Assembly (NCBI RefSeq): GCF_963259705.1
Contig: NC_081848.1
Span: 57,098,895-57,162,894 of the forward strand
Source: Myotis daubentonii
Taxonomy: Eukaryota > Chordata > Mammalia > Chiroptera > Vespertilionidae
Length of the DNA stretch: 64,000 nt
Reading direction: 5' to 3'
Position 1 is the first letter of the stretch. The number at the start of each line of letters is the position of its first letter. Of this stretch, positions 33,405 through 43,999 are shown one piece after another. Position numbers and translations under genes: made by a program. Under the pieces are notes generated by a model that was not told the origin of the DNA, searched no databases, and saw only the letters and a list, made by a program, of their open reading frames with translations.

Positions 33405-33545
33405 TTGGATGTTTTCATAGAGATTGTCTTGTTTCTTCCTCAAAGTAGCCCTTTGAGGTTGGGGCTATTGTTCCCATATTTCAGATGGAAAAATCGAGGC
33501 TTACAGAGGTTATCACTCAGTGAAATGGAAGGTTCGTGCTAAGCC
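33405..33545 (-). repeat. MIR SINE fragment
   Basis: 'catatttcagatggaaaaat' and 'cgaggcttacagaggttatc' are the core of reversed MIR. Confidence 0.75.
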
Positions 33546-33900
33546 CAAGCTTTCTGCCTCCTTGTCCTTGTGCAGTCTAAGGTGGAGACCTTCCAGAAAG
33601 AGACCTGGAATGAAGGCCCATCCAGGGGAGAGTCCCACACTTCACTGAGCAGAAGGGAGGACCCAGTGACACACTTTGCCAGAGACCCAGGAAAATGCTC
33701 TCCTGCCCTTCTCTCCCTGTCCCAGGTGTTGGCTCTCACTTCGTCCCTCTGTACCAAATGCTTCCAGAATGTTTACTTCTGACATCACTCACATTGGGGC
33801 CCATTAGGAGGTAGTGAGTTAGGACAGAGCCGTGGGGGTGGAGGAGCACCGGGCTTCTTCGGAAGTCACAGTTTTCATTTTTATGGTTTCAATTAGTACC
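33546..33900 (+). other. Single-copy intron, no gene seen
   Basis: Nothing recognised. Confidence 0.5.
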
Positions 33901-33904
33901 TTTC

Positions 33905-34740
33905 ATTTAAAAAGAAAATATGCAGGTAGTTTTTTTAAAAAAAGATTTAGCGACATGGGTATACAATGAGCAGAAAACATTCATTTTTCTCTCAACCAAG
34001 TTCCGTCTCACTCTCACAGCAATCTCCTCTCTGAAAAGTTTCTTGTGCATCATTCCAGAAGTGTCTGTACAAAAACAAACATACTCAAATAGACCTATCT
34101 TTTCCTCTCCCAGGTGGGACCTCCCATACTCACCATGTTGCAGAGGCCTTCTTTCACTCCTCACATCTCCTGGCACGGAGGCCAAATATCTTCTCTTTAC
34201 CTGCATTATTGCTATGGCTGGTCGCTCTGCACAGTTACTGGCTATTGCCCTCCTCATGGACATTTGGCTGTTCTGTTTTTTTGCCATTATAAATGGCGTG
34301 TTCGTTATACCTTTATCTTTGCACAGTTGCACACAACGGACTTTAAGAGGGATTCTTTTTTTAAAAAAATATTATGTTTTTATTGATTTCAGAGAGAGGA
34401 AGGGAGATGGAGGGGAGATAGGAGTAACAATGAAAAGAGAGAATCATGGGTCAATTGCCTCCTGCACACCCCCTACTGGGAATCAAGCTTGCAACCTGGG
34501 CATGTGCCCTGACCGGGAATTGAACTGTGACCTCCTGGTTCATAGGTCGATGCTCAACCAGTGAGCCACACTGACCGTGCTAAGATAGATTCTTGAAAGC
34601 AAAATTGTTTGGTCAAAGTACATATTTTTTAGATTTTGCTAAATACTGCCAAATGGCTCTCCAGAAAGTTTGCACCAGATTATATTCCCACCAATCAGAA
34701 GGCATGATTCTAGAGGCAACATGGAATTGCTTACCACCCC
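33905..34740 (+). mobile_element. Old LINE-1-like fragment split by a Ves SINE
   Basis: 'ttgccattataaatggcgtg', then after the SINE 'aaaattgtttggtcaaagta' and 'tatattcccaccaatcagaa', follow the order of a long 3' region shared by old mammalian L1 families. The frame at 33920-34564 runs through both elements and is not a gene. Confidence 0.5.
34358..34580 (-). mobile_element. Ves SINE
   Basis: Reversed: 'tttttattgatttcagagag' tail side and head 'gtgagccacactgaccgtgc'. Target duplication 'taagagggattctt' / 'taagatagattctt' (34344-34357, 34581-34594; 12 of 14 match). Confidence 0.92.
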
Positions 34741-35390
34741 GCCTACCTCAGGACTCTGCCCTTCCAGCCTGCCATGGAGACTGGAAGTCTCACCTTTACC
34801 TGGTCATTGTCTCTAGAAGAGCCTGATGTCTAGGAAGAGATATCTGTCCCAGAGCAACGAACCTGGGCTTTGGGAAGGTAACAAGGGAGGCCCATTTGCA
34901 TTCATTAGCAGTGGACCATGGTCTTGGTCAGGGCTGCATCATGACTTTCATGGGCTCCCAGCATTTTTGCCTTTGGGAGCCACTTCTTCCACTAAAAAAG
35001 AAAAGGATATTTAAAAATATATTTTATGACTCCATTGGTATACAACAAATGTTATCCAGGCTGGATTGTATTCAGTTTTTCTTCTGATTTATATATATAT
35101 ATATATTTAAAACCTTTCTGTAGGACCCTGCAAGTATCGTGGACCCTAAGCCATCTGCCATAATGTGTTAGTTGGCCCTGGACTTGGTCCCCAGGTTAGC
35201 TGTCCACATACCTGCTTCCCTACCTGTTGTCACCTTCTCTCACCCTGGCTTTCGACACTGGAAGGGTGTGAAATTCAGGCCATGTTGGTTTAGCCAGCCA
35301 TCGCCAGAAGCACTGGGCAACATTTGGACCCGCTCAGGGGGTCCCAATCCCCAGCAGCATCGGAAACCTACAGTTTTCACCAACATAGTG
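34741..35390 (+). other. NAV2 intron 1, single-copy, with a short (AT)n
   Basis: (AT)n at about 35089-35107; otherwise nothing recognised. Confidence 0.5.
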
Positions 35391-35394
35391 ATCT

Positions 35395-35500
35395 GAAAAT
35401 ACTATGCCCATTTTACAGATTAGGAAATGGAGAGGCTAAAAGAGAAAAGAGAAGTGACTTGTCCAAGACAGATAGCTAGTAAGAAACAGAAATGTAGGCT
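35395..35500 (-). repeat. MIR SINE fragment
   Basis: 'cccattttacagattaggaa' and 'gaagtgacttgtccaagaca' are reversed MIR core. Confidence 0.8.
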
Positions 35501-35699
35501 CAACTATAGCCGTGGTCCCCTTCATGCCCTCCCGCATGGCCAGTGCTGCTGGCCTGGCTCAACCCAGACCTTACGGTCCATCTTTGTTCTTTGAACATCT
35601 TTGATTGTGTGACTTTACAGAAGACAAGGCAATGACAGTGCCACAGCCTGGCAGGCACATAAGTGGAGCTCCACATATTGGGGTGACATATGGAAGCCG

Positions 35700-36010
35700 A
35701 TGGCAGCCGTGCATAGTGAGTCTCTCCCTCACTGACTTCAGTGTGTGCGAATGTTATTTTAAACTAGAGTACAATTGATTGTCACACATGCCTGAAATCT
35801 GATTTTAATGTCAGCAGAGCATGATTAGAAATTCAGAATTAGATGGCTCAGCATCAATTACCTCTCTATTATACTTTTTATTTATGGAGCATGTTTACTG
35901 TCATTAACTCGGAGAGTGCTGGAAGGGCATGGAAGGAGGATTAATCAAAAGAAGGTGGATTTAATAAGTCTTTGTGGATAGCAAAATTAGAAACTGATTT
36001 CTTTCTTTTT
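35700..36010. promoter_or_regulatory. Candidate conserved noncoding element
   Basis: Repeat-free, AT-rich, with several homeodomain-type cores and TGATTGTCA at 35776-35784 (TALE/PBX-MEIS-like). No conservation data are available; the call rests on texture and motifs. Confidence 0.3.
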
Positions 36011-36267
36011 TACTTAAATTTTATCTGATTTCTACATTCTTCTGTTACATCTAACCTCTTCACCTCATCCCGCCCCCCCTTACCCCACCCCATGTCTCTT
36101 TTAGGAAACCGCTTCCATTCCTTCCTGTTGTCCTATCCAAAGTGTCAGTTAGTCATGTCCCCGTTCTAGATGGGTCCCACATTCTGTACTCCTGATGAAG
36201 GTCCACAAAATTAAGTTTATGAAGCTCAGCTCTTATTGTGTCCCTCCCTTCTTAAAAAGCCATCCAT
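36011..36267 (+). other. NAV2 intron 1, pyrimidine-rich, unclassified
   Basis: Could belong to an old repeat (pyrimidine-rich start, 'ttagtcatgtccccgttcta') but no family is recognised. Confidence 0.35.
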
Positions 36268-36479
36268 GGCCCTAGCCAGTTTGGCTCAGTGGATAAAGCA
36301 TGGGCCTGTGGACTTGAAGGGTCTTGGGTTCAATTCTAGTTGAAAACACATACCTCTCCCTGGCCCTGGTGTGTGCAGGAGGCAACAATTTTGATGTGTT
36401 TCTCTCTCTGTTTCTCTCCCCCTCCTTTCCACTCTCTCTAAAAATCAATGGAAAAATATCCTCAGGTGAGGATTAAAAA
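36268..36479 (+). mobile_element. Ves SINE with a Helitron in its tail
   Basis: Head 'ggccctagccagtttggctc', 3' end 'aatatcctcaggtgaggatt' then A-rich tail. The tail continues after the Helitron as 'taaataaataaaataaaa' (36813-36830). Confidence 0.93.
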
Positions 36480-36812
36480 TCCTATATAATAAAAGGCTAA
36501 TATGCAAATTGAATGAACGGCAGAACAACTGGTCGCTATGATGTGCACTGACCACCAGGGGCAGACGCACAATGCAGGAGCTTCCCCCTGGTGGCCAATG
36601 CACTCCCACAGGGGGAGCATGGCTCAACCAGAAGCTCTGAACTGGGCTCATGGCTGGCGAGTGCAGCAGCGGTGGCAGGAGTCTCTCCCACATTTGTGGC
36701 ATCACTAAGGATGAACATCCCCTGGGGGCTCCCAGACTGGGAGAGGGTGCAGGTCAAGCTGAGGGGACACCCCCCCCCCCCAGTGCACAAATTTTGTGCA
36801 CCGGGCCTCTAA
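36480..36812 (+). mobile_element. Non-autonomous Helitron (333 bp)
   Basis: Begins 'tcctatataataaaaggcta' preceded by A, ends 'gtgcaccgggcctctaa' (CTAA) followed by T, with the near-palindrome 'tgcacaaattttgtgca' just upstream of the terminus. Contains a C14 run. No coding capacity. Confidence 0.95.
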
Positions 36813-36879
36813 TAAATAAATAAAATAAAACCCCTGCTTGAAAAAAAAGTGAACATGATTATTGTCTACCTTTTATTTT

Positions 36880-37050
36880 GTCACCACTCATATTATTTTT
36901 ACCTCCTGATAATTCTTTGGAGTAGGAATAATTATATCCAATTTATAGCTGTAAGACTTGAGGCTCAGAGAGGTTGAGTCGGTAGTTAGAGGTCCCACGG
37001 CACAAACAAGATCCAAATTATCACCTTCCATCACACTGACTGTGTCATTC
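36880..37050 (-). repeat. MIR SINE
   Basis: 'acttgaggctcagagaggtt' and 'tccatcacactgactgtgtc' fit a degenerate reversed MIR. Confidence 0.65.
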
Positions 37051-37108
37051 TTACACAGGAGGACAATCAAAGAGGGCTGAATACAGCAGGCTCACTGGAT
37101 ACCAGGGG

Positions 37109-37130
37109 TGTGTGTGGGGGGGGGGGCGGG
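37109..37130. repeat. G-rich run
   Basis: (GT)n into a long G run with one C; quadruplex-capable. Confidence 0.85.
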
Positions 37131-37265
37131 GAATGTGGGACATGGGACTGGGGCTGAACCTACATGCTCAGACCATCCAGTGTCTACACTGTGCTCTTGT
37201 GGAGAGGCAAATCGACTATTGTCCCATTCCTGCTCCCCTTTGCTGCTCCCTGACTGTGTCTAGGC

Positions 37266-37476
37266 CAGTGATGGAAAACCTATGACACTCATTTTTTTGG
37301 TTGATTTTTCTTTGTTAAATGGCATTTAAATATATAAAATAAATATCAAAAATATAAGTCTTTGTTTTACTATGGTTGCAAATATAAAACAATTTCTATA
37401 TGTGACACGGCACCAGAGTTCAGTTAGGGTTTTTCAAAATGCTGACACGCCGAGCTCAAAAGGTTCGCCATCACTG
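37266..37476. mobile_element. Non-autonomous hAT element, family copy 1 (211 bp)
   Basis: Termini CAGTGATGG...CCATCACTG with a perfect 8-bp target duplication 'gtctaggc' (37258-37265, 37477-37484). Same family as 47988-48221, in opposite orientation, but about 23 bp shorter near its left end. Confidence 0.96.
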
Positions 37477-37489
37477 GTCTAGGCAGTGG

Positions 37490-38130
37490 TATTGACTGTT
37501 TTCAAGCTTTGGTTTTTTAAAAATAAAAATCAGGCTGAGTTGGGGTAGACTATTACTCACTTAATACTTTTCCTCAGCAGTTAGTATTTCCCTTCTGGGA
37601 AAGAGCCAGTGTCACCTTCCGTCCTCACAGTGAGCCCATCTGGAAACCAAGAGCTCTGTGTCCATGTAGAGACCTGGAAGGGCCTGGAAGACTGGGTCAG
37701 GGTGCCAGGGCCCTTGCCCCCAGGGCCCCACCCGCAAGTGGTAGAGGGATTATGCACAGCCCAGGAGACCTGAGCACATGGCCATTTAGCCCAGCATTTG
37801 CAGGGTATGCTGGGCCCTCTGGAGGTTTTGTGGTGAAAGCTCTGATGCCTAAGGCAGAGCCATCAAGACTATTTCCTGAGGAGCAAAACGCCTCCGATTG
37901 AATATGGTTCCCTCAACTTGGTCAGAGGCCCTACGGGTGCCTGCATGCGCCCTTCCCATCAGCGCCAGGAGACAGTGAGGCAGACCTCCTGACCCACATC
38001 TTCAGGTGACCAAGGATTGTAGAGTTCAGCGAAGCCAGCCTTAGTTATTTAGCATCTGTGAGAAGGATGGTAAGACACAGAGATGTGGATCCACCTCCTT
38101 CCGGGAGTCTGGGAGAAGGAAAAAGAAATG
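37490..38130 (+). other. NAV2 intron 1, single-copy, no gene seen
   Basis: Nothing recognised. Confidence 0.5.
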
Positions 38131-38134
38131 TATC

Positions 38135-38345
38135 TGGAGTTTGAATCCCACCTCTGCTGCTTCCACTATTTTGCCTTTGCTGAGTCTCATTTCCTCACCT
38201 GTGCATCGGATAGAATGAAAATTATACACCATGCGCTCCTTGGGAGGAGGGCTGTGTCTGCCTCATTGTCCACCTTATTCCGGGCACCTAGCATGGTGCC
38301 TGGCCCAGAGGAAGTGCTGAATAAATACTTGCTAAGTGAATGAAC
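38135..38345 (+). repeat. MIR/L2 composite fragment
   Basis: 'gtttgaatcccacctctgct' and 'gtctcatttcctcacctgtg' are MIR-like; 'tggtgcctggcccagaggaa' then 'gaataaatacttgctaag' is an L2/MIR-type tail. Confidence 0.7.
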
Positions 38346-38795
38346 ACTATTGTGAATATTAAATGCAATGATGTTGGTAAAATGCTTCATTCGGGGGTTC
38401 GTGGCAGCAATGTGATGGTGGTTTTAACACTCCCTAGGGAGTAGAGTACTACTTCTATAGCGAGGTGCAGACCAGGAGGTAGCAGGCTTGGAGGGAGGAT
38501 GACGGCATCTCTCAGCCGGGCTTCCAAGGTGGATCGTGATGCTGAAAGACAAAGAGGTGAGTGAGCATCCTCAAGGATACTGACAGGCAGAGATGGGGGA
38601 GACTTTGACCAAACCGCAAGACTGGTAATTGGCCAAAGACAGTATTGAAACCCAGAGATTGTGACTCTCAGCTAGCATCATTTCTGGGGTGTTCAGAGGT
38701 CTTACAGTAAGTAGTCTTTTACATTTTACAAACAGATTGTGCAAGCATCACCATAAGATGCTCTTAGAATTTCAGATGGACCCTTATTTTTAGAG
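38346..38795 (+). other. Single-copy intron, no gene seen
   Basis: Nothing recognised beyond a weak MIR-like edge. Confidence 0.45.
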
Positions 38796-38799
38796 GCAA

Positions 38800-39260
38800 C
38801 ATCACACTGAGCATTTGACAATGACTGATTCGTTTCTTGGTTTATTTTAAAGAAGCTTAAAGGCTATAGTTGACAATCATTTGGAGACACATTTAATTCG
38901 GCATTTAATAGCTTTGACTCCACGGGCCTGAACTCATGATGAGACCGAGATGTGAGAGTCGGTGGCGCGTCTCTGTCACAGGTCTGTCCTCCCCTCTTTC
39001 AGCATCTGCTTCACCACTCCAGTCACCGCTGCGGCTCAGTGTCAAGCTTGACTAGAGTGTCATTACATTTTATTACAGCTTCCTTCTCTTGGTCATAAGC
39101 TGGTTGATTGGGAGCTGGAGGACGCCAGTAATTAAGCTCACCTGTTAGATTTGAGCTCCAGTCGGAATGAAATACATTCTCTCGCTTCCCCTTTCATTTC
39201 CCTGGATGTTAAGGCCTCCAAGTGAAGCTCCTTATGGGAACAATATCTGACCCCAAAGTG
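38800..39260. promoter_or_regulatory. Candidate conserved noncoding element
   Basis: Repeat-free. Contains TGACAATCA at 38871-38879 (reverse complement of the 9-mer in the 35776 element), a TAATTA homeodomain core and a CACCTG E-box within about 20 bp near 39130-39146. Enhancer role is inference. Confidence 0.3.
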
Positions 39261-40305
39261 TTAGAACAGGGATTATCGAGGTGGAAATTCAGCTAAGTCA
39301 CCTACTTGTCACGATTTAGAAGAGCTGTGGGTTCTCAGGCTGCTTGAGAAGACCACTCATTTGTGAGGAAATCGGAGTTCCAAACCGGAATAGCCAGGGA
39401 AGCAATTTCTGGGATCACAGCATTCAGACGTGATAGGTTTGTCCCCAGAGAGGAACGCAGGCCAGTCCAGAGACTTTTAGGAAGAAAGTGCAAAGTCCAC
39501 AAAACCTTTCCGTGCAGGCTGTGGTCTGCGGGAGGTGGTGGGTGGGGAGGGATGGCTGCCTGCCTCTTGCCTGTGGCTTAGAGGAGCCATGGCAGATACT
39601 TGGTCCCTACTGATGGGCCATGTGAGCCAAAGGCTGGATGGAGCTTTGTTCTTGGCTCTCCGAAATTATAGTCTGCTGTACTTCAAAGGGATTCTAATGA
39701 GGACATTGGAGGCACAAGGAACTCAGCTTGGCAGATTCAGTGTTCAGTTCCACCGAGTTTGGCATTACTTGGTCTCTGACTAATGTCTCTCTCTCCTTCT
39801 CTTCCTTGCCTGTGCTTAGTGAAGATCATGTCAGAGGCCTCATTATTCTCGCCTTCATTTCCCTGCCTGCCTCTGGTGTGCTCATCTCACCCAAAGTTTC
39901 ACCAGTGACTCCTTTCTGAATTCTAAATAGCCTTCCTTTCTATAATGTTTACTAAAGACATTTTCTGAAAACCTATCAATCGTGAACCTATTCACTCATA
40001 CAGCTCTTTCTCTCTCACTCCTGCCATATGTCTTGGTGTTTTATGTGGTGGGGTTTTTTTAGGTGTGTTTCCTCACTTCCCTCAACCTTTCAAACAATTC
40101 TTAGACCTTTGCCAGGGAAGAACTCACTCAGGCTTGCTGTCCCAGACTCTGTACACATTTGTCACCTCTGTGTAGCTTTTAATATTGGTGAGAATCTAGT
40201 GACTTCCATCCCACCATTACCACTGCCTTGATAGCTCACAACAGCTCATTCTTTCTAATGGTATTCTAGAACAGTCCCCAAAGTAGGAAGTTTCAGACTG
40301 TCCAA
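39261..40305 (+). other. NAV2 intron 1, single-copy, no gene seen
   Basis: Short forward frames at 39363-39783 show no recognised protein. Confidence 0.5.
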
Positions 40306-40309
40306 TCTG

Positions 40310-40425
40310 GAAGGAACTTTATTAATATTTCTCACTTCAGGTAGAGTAACTGAAGCCCAGAGAGGGAAACCAACTGGCCCAAAATCACACAAGAGGCAGA
40401 GACAGTCACATAAGGCCATAGCCCT
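40310..40425 (-). repeat. MIR-like fragment
   Basis: 'taactgaagcccagagaggg' and 'ccaaaatcacacaagaggca' fit the head half of a reversed MIR-type SINE. Confidence 0.6.
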
Positions 40426-40509
40426 CCTGATGGCCCTTTGCCATCTGTCCTCTGAAAATTAATTTCTACATTCAAGTGCCAAAATTCAACATCCTTACTG
40501 AATAAGAAT

Positions 40510-40700
40510 TGCAGTGCTCAATTATGGAGTATCAACTATGCATCATGCATTATGCTGTGTGCTTTTTATAGGTGCCTCATCTCATTCTTACCAAGTACTT
40601 TTGAGGTGAAATTCATTTTATAGATGAAAAAACAAACAAAAAACTGAGGCAATGGTTTGCTAGAGCTCACTGGTACTGGCTCTGGAGAGCCAGACATATG
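40510..40700 (-). repeat. MIR SINE
   Basis: 'gtgcctcatctcattcttac' and 'agctcactggtactggctct' support a diverged reversed MIR. Confidence 0.7.
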
Positions 40701-40859
40701 TGTCTCCTCCTAATTCCATGTTCAGTGATTCCTTCTTCATGGAACCTAGGTAGTTTGACCAAGGGCACACAGCGGGTATGTAACAGAGCTGGGACTTTTA
40801 CCGAGAAGTGTATGCCTTCAAAGCCGGAGCTTTCTTTTAAATCATTTCTAAAGTTTTAA

Positions 40860-40965
40860 AATTACAGTTGTCATATAATTAAAAATACGACATAATTAAT
40901 ATACATTATTATATTAGTTTCAGGTATAGAGTATAGCATAGGCAATATAGTCAATAAAGCCTGAG
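40860..40965 (+). mobile_element. LINE-1 3'-UTR-like fragment
   Basis: 'ttatattagtttcaggtata' resembles the L1 3'-UTR sequence also seen at 2601-2690. Confidence 0.45.
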
Positions 40966-41139
40966 CTTCTAATCATCACCCTATACTGCTAGTCACTAAA
41001 GTCAAGTTTTCAATGACTCATTCCTTCTTAGCTGGAGATGGTGGTAGGAGAAAGCAGCTTCCTTGGGTCTGATTCATTGGATGGTGGCAGGGTATGGGGG
41101 GCCACACCTGGTTTGCTGGAGAGGGATGTCCCTAGAGCA

Positions 41140-41425
41140 TTTCCCAGACCTTACTCGGCTCCAACCCCGTAGGCTTCCTTGCTGTTTCTGCGTTTTCCAA
41201 TCACATCCCCAACTCAGGGCCTTTGTTGTTGCTGTTCCTATAGTCTGAAATGCTTTCCCACAGATAAGCACAGAGCTTGTTCCCTCACTTCTTTCTTGTC
41301 GGCTCTTCCTTGACTAACCTATCTAAATAGCAGCTCCACAGTCTCCATACTTCCTTCAGTTTATTTTCGTAGTACTTATCACTCCGGCCTACATAGCACG
41401 CATGCATTTGCTTTTCAGTCTTTCT
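41140..41425 (+). mobile_element. L2 LINE 3' fragment
   Basis: 'cagggcctttgttgttgctg', 'ctatagtctgaaatgctttc' and 'ctcttccttgactaacctat' follow the L2 3' end in order. Confidence 0.75.
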
Positions 41426-41433
41426 CTTTAGAG

Positions 41434-41508
41434 CAGTGGTTCTCAACCTGTGGGTCCTGACCCCTTTGGGGGTCGAACAACCCTTTCACAGGGGTCGCCT
41501 AAGACCAT
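41434..41508 (+). mobile_element. SPIN-type hAT, left end only
   Basis: Starts 'cagtggttctcaacctgtgg' and runs through 'ggggtcgcctaagaccat', the SPIN left end as I recall it. The right terminus is missing; GC-rich Helitron sequence follows. Confidence 0.82.
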
Positions 41509-41509
41509 G

Positions 41510-41777
41510 GCGAGGTTATGGCTCTACCCCGTCACACACAGAGCAGGGCCTGTGTGTGTGTGTGTGTCGGGGGGGGGGGGTTGGGGTGCCGCACCCTGTC
41601 ACACACAGAGCAGGGACGATCAGGGGGTTGGGGTGCCCCACCCTGTCACACACAGAGCCGCAGGGCGATCAGGGGGTTTGGGCGCTGCCCCCTGTCACGC
41701 TGATCCCGGTGCCGGGAGGCCTTGCGGCTCTGCTGATCCCGGTGCTGGGAGGCATATTACCCTTTTACTATATAGGG
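41510..41777 (-). mobile_element. Helitron A, 3'-truncated, with internal tandem repeats
   Basis: On the minus strand a Helitron 5' end ('ccctatatagtaaaagggta') starts at 41777 and runs left into imperfect repeats built around 'ctgtcacacacagagc' (41530-41660) and 'gctgatcccggtgc' (41698-41745). Its 3' CTRR end is not found before the SPIN fragment. A (GT)n-G14 run at 41550-41581 lies inside. Confidence 0.72.
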
Positions 41778-41996
41778 TAGAGGCCTGGTGCATGGGTGGG
41801 TGCCAGCTGGTTTGCCCTGAAGGGTGTCCTGGATCAGGGTGGGGGTCCCCACTGGGGTGCCTAGCTAGCCTGGGTGAGGGGATGATGGCTGTTTGCAGCT
41901 GGTCACACATCCTTCAGGGTAGGGGTCCCCACTAGGGTGCCTGGCCAGCCTGGGTGAGGGGACGGTGGCTGTTTGCAGCTGGTCACACACCCTGCC
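41777..41996 (-). mobile_element. Helitron B, 5'-truncated, with an 80-bp tandem duplication
   Basis: Minus-strand 3' terminus 'atgcaccaggcctcta' abuts Helitron A's 5' end directly. Internally, 41838-41917 and 41918-41996 are two diverged copies of an 80-bp unit ('ggggtccccact', 'ggctgtttgcagctggtcac'). Its own 5' end is missing. Confidence 0.75.
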
Positions 41997-41999
41997 TGC

Positions 42000-43320
42000 T
42001 TATTTGTCTCCTGCTGCACAAGGACCTCCTAGAGAACAGCAAGAATGTACTTTTTTTCCTGCATCTCCAGCTCTCAGCAGCTCAGTAGCCTGGGCTCCAG
42101 GACAGGTGCCGAGGGCAGGTGATAGGTGGGGAGCTGTCCCTGGTTGTTGCCTGTTCTCATTGAACAGGTAAATGGAGTTATTTTTCACTCCAGGCCCATG
42201 TTGGTCTCCTATACAGAGCCCTGTAAGTGGGTTGAGCCTTTCACCTGCCCTACCTTTGAGGTTAATGCCAATTCCAGGCCCTGGTAGATGTATCTATTTG
42301 CTTTGAGGGAGGGCTGGGAGAAAGCTTGGCAGGAGGAGGTTTGGGTCATTTGTGCCCATGTGGTTGTAGAGAGCTTCCAGGAAACCACATTACCAGCATA
42401 CGAATTGTTTTCACTGTGCTTCAGAGTGACACTCAAGAGTCAGGGGAAATGCTTGAATTTCAGCTCCACAAAAGGGCCGGCTAGAGAGGTCACCTTTTCC
42501 CTCTGTCCCTCTCACCCAGCCAGACACAGTGATCATGAACGAAGTTGGCCCTTTAGCTTTGCAGTGCCCCCACCTCCCAATTTCTCTCCCCTCCTCCACT
42601 CCCTTCTGGGCCTTTGTCTTTGTTCTGAGTTCATCTTCCCTTATCTGCCTCTGCATGACTTTTTGGCCTTGTTTTTTACTAACTCTAACTCCAGAAAGAA
42701 TACAGTCCTTGTCACATGGGAACACATACTGCACAAACTTGGGAAAAGGAAGATAGTCCCTTTTTGGCTAGGGCCTTCACGTGGGAGGCAGCTGATTCTT
42801 GAAGGATGGGTAGGATTGAGATATTGAAGAAGAGGTAGTGGAAGGGAAGTCATTATAAGCTTAAGAAGAATAAGACATGGTCAGGAAGGTGAGGACTGAG
42901 GCTGTTGCAAACATTTATGTATAAAATTTATAAAGTACCTGCAATATGCGGCCACTTGTAATGAGGGTAAACCAGTTGTCCCCCAGGTCTCTGGTTTTCT
43001 AGCTCACATGTCTATGTGGGCTCTTCTTACTTTTACCCCTAAGACAACCCAGTCTTCAAACTCAATACCTCTCCAAGAGCAAAGAAAAAGAATCCATAAT
43101 CATAAAGATGTTGGTACCCAAGTTGGACTTCACTGGATATTTTGTAGGGGAGATGGGAGAATGAACTTACCTATCTTGTATACTTCATCACAAACAACTG
43201 AAAATAATCCATTAGACATTTCCCCCCAAAGTCTCCCTTAGCCACACTATGGTATGAGGAGGTGTTGCTTCCTCCTTCCCTCACTCTCTTGCTGGCCCTT
43301 TTTTTTTTATCTCTTGGATT
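42000..43320 (+). other. NAV2 intron 1, single-copy, no gene seen
   Basis: Frames at 42288-42853 overlap on both strands and are judged chance. Confidence 0.5.
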
Positions 43321-43338
43321 CATCCCTGTGGACTTTAT

Positions 43339-43549
43339 TTTTTTAAATATTTTTATTGATTTCAAAGAGGAAGGGAGAGGGATAGAGAATTAGAAACATC
43401 AGCAATGAGAATCATTGATCAGCTGCCTCCTACACACCGCATACTGGGGATGGAGCCTACAACTCAGGCATGTGCCCCTACTGGGAATTGAACTGCGACC
43501 TCCTTTTTTCATAGGTAGATGCTCAACCACCGAGCCAGGCCGGCTGGAT
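43339..43549 (-). mobile_element. Ves SINE
   Basis: Reversed: 'atatttttattgatttcaaa' tail side, head 'ccgagccaggccggctgga'. Perfect 14-bp target duplication 'cctgtggactttat' (43325-43338, 43550-43563). Confidence 0.96.
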
Positions 43550-43563
43550 CCTGTGGACTTTAT

Positions 43564-43775
43564 ATTCCTCACCCTTAATCAGCCAACTTTTACCATTCAT
43601 CTTACATAATACAAATCCATAATCTTAATCACCAGCTCTCCAGCCCCCAGCATTTTCTTGATCTTAGCCCTTGGGATGTACCCTCCTGCAAATGGTTTAT
43701 TTTGCTATATTTCCAAACAAATGCAATACCTCCCCAAGAGCAATTCTAGTGGTTGATACAGCCTCTCTTTCTTGT
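43564..43775 (+). other. Single-copy intron, no gene seen
   Basis: Nothing recognised. Confidence 0.5.
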
Positions 43776-43779
43776 TACA

Positions 43780-43925
43780 TGTATATTTTCTCATTCAGAC
43801 CCTCACAACAGCTCTTCTATTATCTTCATTTTATAGATTAGACAACTGAAAATAAGAGAGGTTTGCCCAAGTCACACAGCAGCTAGGATGGCAGAGATAA
43901 GACCTGAACTCTGTCACTGTTTTAA
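43780..43925 (-). repeat. MIR SINE
   Basis: 'cattttatagattagacaac' and 'cccaagtcacacagcagcta' identify a reversed MIR. Confidence 0.85.
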
Positions 43926-43999
43926 AAATGTGTTAAGAGCCGCCTCCCATGCATGGAGTGTGAGGAGGGTAATTTTGATCTAGACATGTAGATTGGGAT

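Noticed and set aside
33920..34564. 214-codon forward frame
   Set aside because: Runs through an old L1-like fragment and an inserted Ves SINE.
41550..41581. Quadruplex claim for the (GT)n-G14 run
   Set aside because: A single long G run after GT repeats in a degraded Helitron; better explained as slippage than a selected structure.
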